NCBI GenBank assembly: GCA_947179155.2
Contig: OX359282.1
Location: forward strand, 15,464,510-15,528,509
Direction of reading: 5' to 3'
DNA: 64,000 bases
DNA from: Hedera helix
Lineage: Eukaryota; Streptophyta; Magnoliopsida; Apiales; Araliaceae
Part shown: positions 57,233-64,000 of the stretch, piece by piece
Position numbering within the stretch: position 1 is the stretch's first letter
How the letters are laid out: each line of letters starts with the position of its first letter
Notes under the pieces: model-generated
The model's input: the letters and a program-made list of their open reading frames with translations, nothing else
Databases searched by the model: none
What the model was told of the DNA's origin: nothing
Program-made: the position numbers and the translations under genes

Positions 57233-58640
57233 TTAATTATTTCTGGGGAAGAGTGGAATAATCACCATCTTTCTCATCGTCTTTGACTGTTTATAATAAT
57301 CATCTTTTTTATTATAACTTCTATGTTTTCTTCTGGGTTTATAACTATCTTTTTTATAGTGTTTAATATGTTTTCTTCTTGAAGGGGCAACAGGCGGCAA
57401 ACCATATTGTTCACAGAACGTTCCCAATTCATATTTGGCTCTATTTTTATCTTTATTAACCTGTTTACCGATTTTAAAATCAATACACATTTTTAATCCA
57501 GTTTTTTGAATTTGACTAACAACATCACCATAAGTTAAATTATCATAATCAATAAAACCTAAAGTTTTAGATAACTCTTCCCGAATTTTATGGGTAAATA
57601 AACTAGGCAAACCATTTATGAATTTTTCTTTCCAAAAAGATTTGTTACTATCTTCACGCATCATAACTCTATTAATAAACACGTCTTTATACTAGGAAAA
57701 GTCACTTAAGGTCGGACAAGTAAGGTTACTAAGTTGGTCATGGATCCTATCAGTAATATTGCTAGGAGTACCAATAAAATGTTTAACTATAGTGTAAATA
57801 AGAGTATTGACACCATCAGGGGGGCCAATTCCTAAGACTTCATTAACTAGTGGATTACCATCATGATCCACTTGGATAGCATGAATTATAGAATTCCTAG
57901 AAGTTTCAGTGAGATGATTTTCCCACCAGCTTCTAAGTGTTCCAGTAAATCCAGTAGCTATTAACTCAACTATACTAGCTTGACTTATTTCAGGGAAATT
58001 AGTCAAATAACTATTTGCTACCATGGACATATGATTTAACTTGTTTAATATTTGTTGCTCATTAAAACCATCAATATTCCATTCATAAATCTTATTAGCA
58101 GAAACAGAAAATTGATTATCTAGATTCCTTTTTTCAAACTGTAAGTCTGGAGGGGTTGGTCTAGTATACCAATTTTTTGTAGTACTAGTAGGATTCAGAG
58201 TTTTAAAGGTTAATTTATTAAACTGATTGATTGTTTCATCAAGTTCAGAATCATCTAATGAAGTATCAGATTGACTTTGACCTTGGCCCATGACTGCTAA
58301 CAGTCTTGGTTCACTAGTTTCTGGCTTATCAAGTTTTTTAATAAGCTTATCAATAGTTTTAGCAAGTTCTTTATCTGAGGTAGGCAAACTCAATCCAACT
58401 CTCTTTTCAGGGAGACTGAGTAGAGCTTTCTCAGTTCTTCTTAATTGGTTATTTAATTTTTCATCAAATTTTTCTTCAATTTTATCTAACTGTTTACCTA
58501 TAGAAGCAAGGTACTGGTTAGTAAAATTGTTTTGTTCAATAATTCTTTTATTATTCCCTTCAGGTTCTTTAAACGAACTGGCCACAACCTGAGCATCTTT
58601 AACTGTGATAATAATAGATTCAAGAGGGGGTGACTAGAAG
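57233..58640 (-). pseudogene. Pararetroviral coat protein region
   Basis: Two frames (57692-58585 and 57233-57682), separated by one stop, cover a capsid-like domain. YEWNIDGFNEQQILNKLNHM, TGFTGTLRSWWENHL and FINGLPSLFTHKIREEL are visible, followed by DYDNLTYGDVVSQIQK and a Lys/Arg/His-rich tail. The CCHC knuckle expected after the basic tail is not seen, so the gene is cut or altered near 57290. A frameshift around 58625-58640 separates it from the upstream part. It is a fossil of the capsid of a plant virus, with no functional copy here. Confidence 0.75.
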
Positions 58641-60051
58641 AAACAGTGGACTTGTCTTCTTTAGTCCATTTAGACTTAGTTATAACATTACATTTTCCAT
58701 AATATGTATCATACCATGTATAAAAAGTAATGTTTATCTTTTCTTTAGTTACAAATCTTCGCCATTTGTTAACTATTTTTTCTCTTTGTTCCGGGTTATG
58801 CTGAGCACGGAAAAGATGACGTTTAGCTTTATTTTCTTTAGAGTTAAAATCATTAATTAAGTATTGATCATTAATTTTAAATTCTTTTTTAATAACTCTA
58901 AGTTGATGATGAACTGGTTTAGGTCCAAAATCAGACTGGGTAGGAGATAAATTCTGGGATTCATCATCCTCAGGTTGATTAACTGGTTCAAACTTGTCAT
59001 AACAGGGATGATTTGTTTGCCCTGTAGTAAAAATTCCTTTTAATCTTACATCAGGTAAATTAGTTCTTTCCAAGAGGTCAGAATCTTTTCTGGTCTGGGA
59101 AGATGACTGACTGGTAATGTCTTCAATAATTGGTGGACGTCTAAGTCTTGAGTCATCAAAACTTATTCTAACGGTACCATCTAAATATTGCTTAACATTA
59201 TCAAAGTTAATAACTTCATTGACAACTGGTCTTTGGGGTATTTCATTATCTAATATCCATTGACTCGGAAGAGTCACATCTTTCCAAAGAAGAGTCTTTG
59301 GAACCTGAATATTAGCATCACTGGTACTGCTTTGAATTAAAACAGTTTTATCTTTAGGACTTTTACTTAAAGCTTTTACATTCAAATTAGTTTTCATTGT
59401 TTTATAATATATTCTGTATATTAAAGCTAAAGCTTAAGATCCCTCAATCATTTGGGTAATCTCACCAGCAGTTTTAATATTCAGAGTTAAAGCTTTTAAT
59501 AAATGAGGGTCACTTAGGCTTAATGTAAAATCTGGAAAGCAATTAAAATGGACAGGTCCATTATGCAAACTAGATTCCATTATTCCTAAGATACTAGGAT
59601 AGTAATTTAGATATCTGGCATCACGAAGACACAACAAGATACTTGAATTAATTCCTTTTATACTTAAAGGGTTAATAGCAACTTGTATCAATCCGATGTG
59701 GATAAAGTTGTATCCCTTTTTTCTTTATTTGTTGATGACTTCAGTAGTGAGCAAACTACAAGTTTCATGATCTTTATTAATAGCATAAATCTTTTCAACA
59801 GTTTTAACACTATAATCAGATTTAAAATTATCTAAGAAAGTTGACTGGTAAATCTCTTTGGGAGAAATACTGGGGATATTCCAGTTTCCCAAATCTTGAC
59901 TAAGATTTTCATAACTATGTTCTTCTTGGTTCACTATGTCAGGAATAGAAGATAAAGATGATCTAGAACTGACTGAAGAATTAGATCTGAATAAACGATT
60001 CATATAAATTTTTGAAAACCCTTTTCCACAAGGCTGGTCTTCTATCTGCAA
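58641..60051 (-). pseudogene. Pararetroviral movement protein and linker
   Basis: Three consecutive pieces in one general frame (59725-60051, 59434-59691 and about 58641-59397) are separated by two in-frame stops near 59725 and 59431. The core matches the 30K-type movement protein: LRDARYLNYYPSILGIMESS, then NGPVHFNCFPDF and LKALTLNIKTAGE. A Ser/Asp-rich linker (SQSSSQTRKDSDLLE) and a charged helix (REKIVNKWRRFVTKE) lead toward the coat protein. The first frame has no ATG at its start and is preceded by a splice-acceptor-like site. Confidence 0.75.
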
Positions 60052-60365
60052 AGAAAGAGAAGGTTGAAAGAGAAGACCGAGATACTAAATCCTTAGTTGA
60101 GGGATTTAGGAGCCACAAAGGTGGATTCTCGTTGCATGTGATATTTCAAGAGAAGCCACTGCTGAAACAAAAAGGAATAGAAAACAAGTTCTAATATGAA
60201 CTAACTAGTGAAATGAGATGACAATCATAACATCATATCCATGACTTCACTTATCTGCTGCTACCAGTATGTCTCAGATACAGACCCACTTACTTATGTA
60301 GACTCATACTGTAGTGATATATCCTGTAATTGCAGAATCACTGCTCACACCAAGAGACTTACGAC

Positions 60366-60388
60366 TATATATATATATATATATATAT
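60366..60388. repeat. (TA)n tract, right side of viral insertion
   Basis: About 11 TA dinucleotides followed by ATCACCAAC, the sequence that follows the AT-rich tract at the same place in L1 (about 5200). Confidence 0.92.
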
Positions 60389-60928
60389 AATCACCAACTT
60401 GTATAACCATTGACCATCCTTTTGACTTTATGTTGGGCTCTTGAATTAATTTAATTGGACTCGTCATATTAATTTGATTCGGCTCAATTAATTTATTTTA
60501 TTAAACTAACACTAACTAACCCATGATACTTGAAATTAAATTAAGTATTGAACTAGTTTAATTAAATCATAGTCTCATTACATGGACTAGTTATTTCAAT
60601 AATTCCATGGACTTCTAAATTAATTCTCTAGGACTTTAATTAGTAAATCCATTAATTAAACTCATAATCCAATTAGACTTACTTTATTAAAATCAATTAG
60701 GCTACTAGGTTAACTAGTTTATTTTAAATTATATTATTTAATCTATTCTTTAATTAATTACTTTATTAATTCATTATCTTCTCTTTAATAATTAAATGAA
60801 TATACAAATATATTAATATAATCATTCAATCACATAAGTGTATAATTAATTAACATAAAAATTTAAATTTATTGCTAATTAGTACTTAATTCTAATTATA
60901 ATGTGACTTGAAATTTGTGGTCATTATA
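60389..60928 (-). repeat. L3, U3-ward end
   Basis: AT-rich LTR DNA parallels 5200-5617 of L1, including GGACT...AATTAA segments, and ends GGTCATTATA. No gene. Confidence 0.75.
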
Positions 60929-62393
60929 GTTTCAACACTCATTAGAAATATTATTTATATTCTTATGTTAGACAATGATGATTTTCACATTATAATTAAA
61001 AATAATAGTTATTCTATTTATAATGATAATATTTTGTATGGTACTGGTAAATTACACAATGGACTTTACTTACTTGACTTACATGAAAATATATTACAAA
61101 TTGAACAAATTAATAAAAGAAAAACGAGATAATATAAATTATACATTTATGTGGCACTGTAGACTTGGTCATATTAATGAAATTAGGTTAAACAAGTTGT
61201 ATAAAGATGGACTTTTAGAGTAATATGATTATGAATTATATCCAACTTATGAATCTTGTCTCATGGGAAAAATGACCAAATCTCTTTATAGTGAAAAAAA
61301 GGAGAAAGAGTTACAGAGTTGTTAGAGTTGGTACACACAAATGTATGTGGACTTATGACAATGCATGCACGAAGAGGGTATTTATATTTTATTACTTTCA
61401 CTGATGATCATTCAAAATTTGGATACCTATATTTGATAAAATACAATTCTGAATCGTTTGAAAAGTTCAAAGAATTCAGGAGTGAAGTAGAGAAACAAGC
61501 TGACAAGAGTATTAAAATTTTTTGATCGGATCGATGTGGTAAATACTTAAGCAATGAGTTTCTCAATTATTTCAAAGAAAATGGTATAATCTCACAATGA
61601 ACTCTACCAGTTACACCTTAACTGAATGGTGTATCTGAAAGGAGACATCGAACATTGTTAGACATGGTTCGTTCCATGATGAGTTTTAACGATCTTCCAG
61701 TTTCATTATAAGGTTATGCCTTAGAAATGGCTTCATATCTACTTAACAACATACCTTCTAAATCCATCCTAAAAACTCCATATGAGTTATGGACAGGGAG
61801 AAAACCATGTCTTAAGCATGTTAAGATTTGGGGTTATCCAGCTTATGTCAAAAGGTTTGAGAATGATATACAAAAGACACAATTCGACAAGTTCAAATTT
61901 GTGGGATATCCTAAAAAAAGTTTAGGATATTATTTCTATCATCCAACTTATCAAAAGGTGTTTGTTGCAAAACATTCCTTCTTCTTGAAAAATGAGTTTA
62001 TCCTCTAAGGGGTCAGTGGGAATAAATTAGACCTTGAAAAAGTTTAAGAACCATAAAACACTATGGGTCAAAATGAGGTACATAATCAAGTAACACAACC
62101 TACTGCACGATAACTTATTCGTAAATCTGGAAGAGGACTAAAGATACCTAAAAGGTATGGATTCATTATAGATGAGGATGATAAGGTACGCATCATAGAT
62201 GAAGATGATCCATGAACTTACGAATAGGCAATAAGTAGTAAAGACTAAAAAAAATGGCTAGCAGCCATGAAATTCGAGATGGACTCCATGTATAATAACC
62301 AAGTATGGACTTTGGTTACTGCACCTGAGGGCATTAAGCCTATTGGGTGCAAATGGGTCTTTAAGAGAAAGACTGGAGCAGACGGTAAGGTAG
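60929..62393 (+). pseudogene. copia2 GAG-pre, integrase and RT start, right piece
   Basis: From VSTLIRNIIYILMLDNDDFH the frame passes through NGLYLLDLHEN, the zinc finger (WHCRLGHINEIRLNKLYKDG) and ELVHTNVCGLMTMHARRGYL with integrase Asp replaced (HTNVCG). Next come FITFTDDHSKFGYLYLIKYN, SDRCGKYLSNEFLNYF, LNGVSERRHRTLLDMVRSMM and WTGRKPCLKHVKIWGYPAYV. After broken linker sequence, WLAAMKFEMDSMYNNQVWTL and GCKWVFKRKTGADGKV begin RT. More than eight stops and several shifts make it much older than copia1. G5 cuts it off at 62393. Confidence 0.85.
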
Positions 62394-64000
62394 TGTAACG
62401 ACCCCGAAATTCGACCCACTTTACTCTTTTAATCTTGTATTTATTATACATTATTTCCTTAACCTCCAAATTTCGGTTCGTTAATATATCTTTAACCACC
62501 TTATTTGATCCATTATCTGATATTTAAAAATCAACAATTACCAAAATTTTGGTATAAATTTTTCTTTTTCTTAATCATTGCATTAACATATTTGATTATG
62601 TAAAATCCTTACATTTAGATCCTAGTCCCTGGATCGCAACCTTAACTTTTTCTTTCTCTTACCAGTATCATATTTCCCAACATTTCAAATTTAAGGTTGA
62701 TTAATAAATCCATAATTATTCCTTTATTTCATAATTCATAATTAACCATTTAATAATCTCCATCATAAAATCTATCTTGAACTATCACAGTCCATAATTT
62801 AACTTGACTTATCCTGTCTGGATTCAACATATATGTACATACAAAATAGCACTATAAACTTAACAATAGTATTCACATTATGTTATTGAAATATAACAAT
62901 AACGTTCACAACCTTCTGTGATTATCCGTCTTTATATCATCTGATATTTTTGAAATTCATTTCTTTCCTGCAAAAATGTTTATTAAACAAGTAATGAGCA
63001 CAACGGCTCAGCAAGTTCAACAGTTATACTTCACGTAGCACATACCTTATCATGCTTGGTGTGTGTCATACATCATGTGTTTGTGCTTCTACTATAGCAA
63101 TATATTTCATATATATTCATATCGTTGCACAGAATACACATTGTGGTCATATTAATCACGTATCACATAACACGTAATTTGTATGCAGTTAAAACAAGAA
63201 TTACTTATCATAACATTCCAACATTTAACATAAAAGGGACTGAAGAACTTGGCTGGCGTCCAGTTATTTAAATTGATATCTCAAACTCTTAACTCGATCA
63301 ACCTTTCTTGGCTTGTAAATTTCCTCTTGATGGCACCAAAACCTTCCTTTCTTGACAGCCATGGTGGTGTATGGTGGTTGCCGGCATGGTGTGGCGTCGG
63401 GTGTGGTAGAGAGGAGAGAAAGAATTTTATTTTGTTTTCTTTTATTTCCCCCCCTTTTTCTTTTCTTTCCTTCATTTTCCTTTTATAATATTAATACTTA
63501 AACAAATTGGAAACCATTTACAATTCCACCGCCTTAGCCACGCACCAATCTTAGAAGTATCCGGAAATTTCAAAAATATCGCATGCATAATTAATTTTTT
63601 AATACATTATGTACTTATTTAGTGTAATAAATATTTTATATAATAAATATAAAATATTTATTTTAATTCACCAAAAATCATAATTTGATTTATAACTAAT
63701 ATTAATACCTTTTTCGGTATTTTACTTAACAAATTTTGTACACGCATAACTACATGCATGTAATCATATAAGGTAATTTATACCTCCAAAAATTATAAAA
63801 TAAATCATCGGACATATAAAAATTATTTTTCATAATTTTTCGTTCCGTTACTTGGACAACATGTTACATTAACATGTTCACGTTTCTGAAATATTATCTT
63901 TCATAAAAATTCATAATACATCCATTATACATAAATATAATTTTTTTTAATAACTTAAAACATTCCTTTTTTTTTTTTTTATTTATTTATTATTCAATTC
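62394..64000 (-). repeat. G5: minus-strand G-type LTR lacking intron 1, cut by window end
   Basis: It begins TGTAACGACCCCG (plus strand), the reverse of the G-type end. On the minus strand it has U3, TATA (AATATTATAAAAGG near 63482), leader exon with ATG near 63361, then ...CCAAGAAAG joined at once to GTTGATCGAGTTAAG. This is where G1-G4 have about 1.02 kb of extra sequence. The intron 2 segment is present but with its GC donor changed (CCAGCCAAGT). The joined leader gives a 32-codon frame starting MAVKKGRFWCHQEE and ending YQFK. Small frames at 62245-62499 and 63249-63488 are not genes. No TSD can be tested. Confidence 0.85.

Larger units (their letters stand above)
57061..60365 (-). mobile_element. 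Endogenous pararetrovirus (Caulimoviridae) fragment
   Basis: About 3.3 kb of virus-derived DNA lies between two (TA)n tracts of L3. On the minus strand it has a leader (60365-60052), movement protein, a linker, coat protein, and about 170 bp of noncoding tail. No protease, RT or RNase H is present. It looks nearest to florendovirus- or petuvirus-like types, judged by movement and coat protein on one frame. The open frames are broken by stops and at least one shift, so it is inactive. The leader has a weakly PBS-like TGGTAGCAGCAG stretch near 60258-60270 and a TTTCTTTGCAG acceptor-like site before the first frame. Confidence 0.8.
53861..60928 (-). repeat. L3: solo LTR in copia2, split by a pararetrovirus fragment
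   Basis: L3 begins TGTAACGCCTCC and ends GGTCATTATA (plus strand). Flanks are GTTCC (53856-53860) and GTTTC (60929-60933). Without the viral DNA it is about 3.7-3.8 kb. It keeps the LTR layout: acceptor and peptide frame (54097-54152), AT hairpin units (about 54990-55165), leader mini-ORF (ATG at 56586-56588), and a (TA)n tract followed by ATCACCAAC as in L1 and L4. It is far more diverged from L1 than L2 is. Confidence 0.85.

Noticed and set aside
63249..63488. 79- and 64-codon frames in G5
   Set aside because: They fall across the leader exon and poly-pyrimidine stretch of an LTR, in directions or frames unrelated to the inferred transcript.

Overview
This window is eudicot-like plant nuclear DNA, AT-rich and built almost wholly of nested transposable elements. 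It looks like pericentromeric or otherwise gene-poor heterochromatin. I see no host protein gene, tRNA, rRNA or CRISPR array. The evidence is chromodomain-bearing Ty3/gypsy pol genes, Ty1/copia elements with tRNA-iMet-type primer sites, an endogenous caulimovirid fragment and long AT microsatellites. The species cannot be named from the sequence.

The backbone is one minus-strand chromovirus, E1 (2199-53323), flanked by ATACT/ATACC. Its 3' LTR is 2199-5617. Its internal part is 5618-10301 plus 36344-37621, and its 5' LTR is 37622-37669 plus 50264-53323. E1 was split twice. A second minus-strand chromovirus, E2 (10302-36338, TSD ACTGT), sits in the leader before gag. A plus-strand solo LTR, L4 (37670-50258, TSD CTCAC), sits in the 5' LTR. 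L4 is itself split by a Ty1/copia element, copia1 (38680-47241, TSD GTATA).

E2 is split by four later insertions. They are solo LTR G1 (12603-15985, TSD CTAGA), an Athila/Tat-like solo LTR (about 17497-19128), a complete but gene-less LTR element G-A (19189-28871, TSD CATTA) and solo LTR G4 (30086-33430, TSD TCGAA/TCGAG). E2 has also lost gag and most of its 5' LTR.

Outside E1, the left end (1-2193) holds an AAT microsatellite, a candidate Helitron 3' end and an Athila-like gag remnant. The right end holds an Athila-like LTR piece (53329-53650) and a decayed plus-strand copia, copia2 (53655-62393). Copia2 is split by solo LTR L3 (53861-60928, GTTCC/GTTTC), and L3 carries a pararetrovirus fragment (57061-60365) inserted in its (TA)n tract. 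A minus-strand G-type LTR (G5) starts at 62394 and runs off the window.

The most interesting signal lies inside the chromovirus LTRs. The G-type LTRs contain what look like two spliceosomal introns. One copy (G5) lacks the first of these, about 1.02 kb, exactly at its GT/AG borders, as expected if spliced RNA had been reverse transcribed. Five strongly diverged L/E2-type LTRs carry a 3' splice acceptor followed, always in the same phase, by a 14-17 codon basic peptide of the form KPE..KKxKGK and a stop. E1 also has a degenerate acidic/coiled-coil ORF between its primer site and gag. These are inferences from sequence comparison within the window; no expression data were available.
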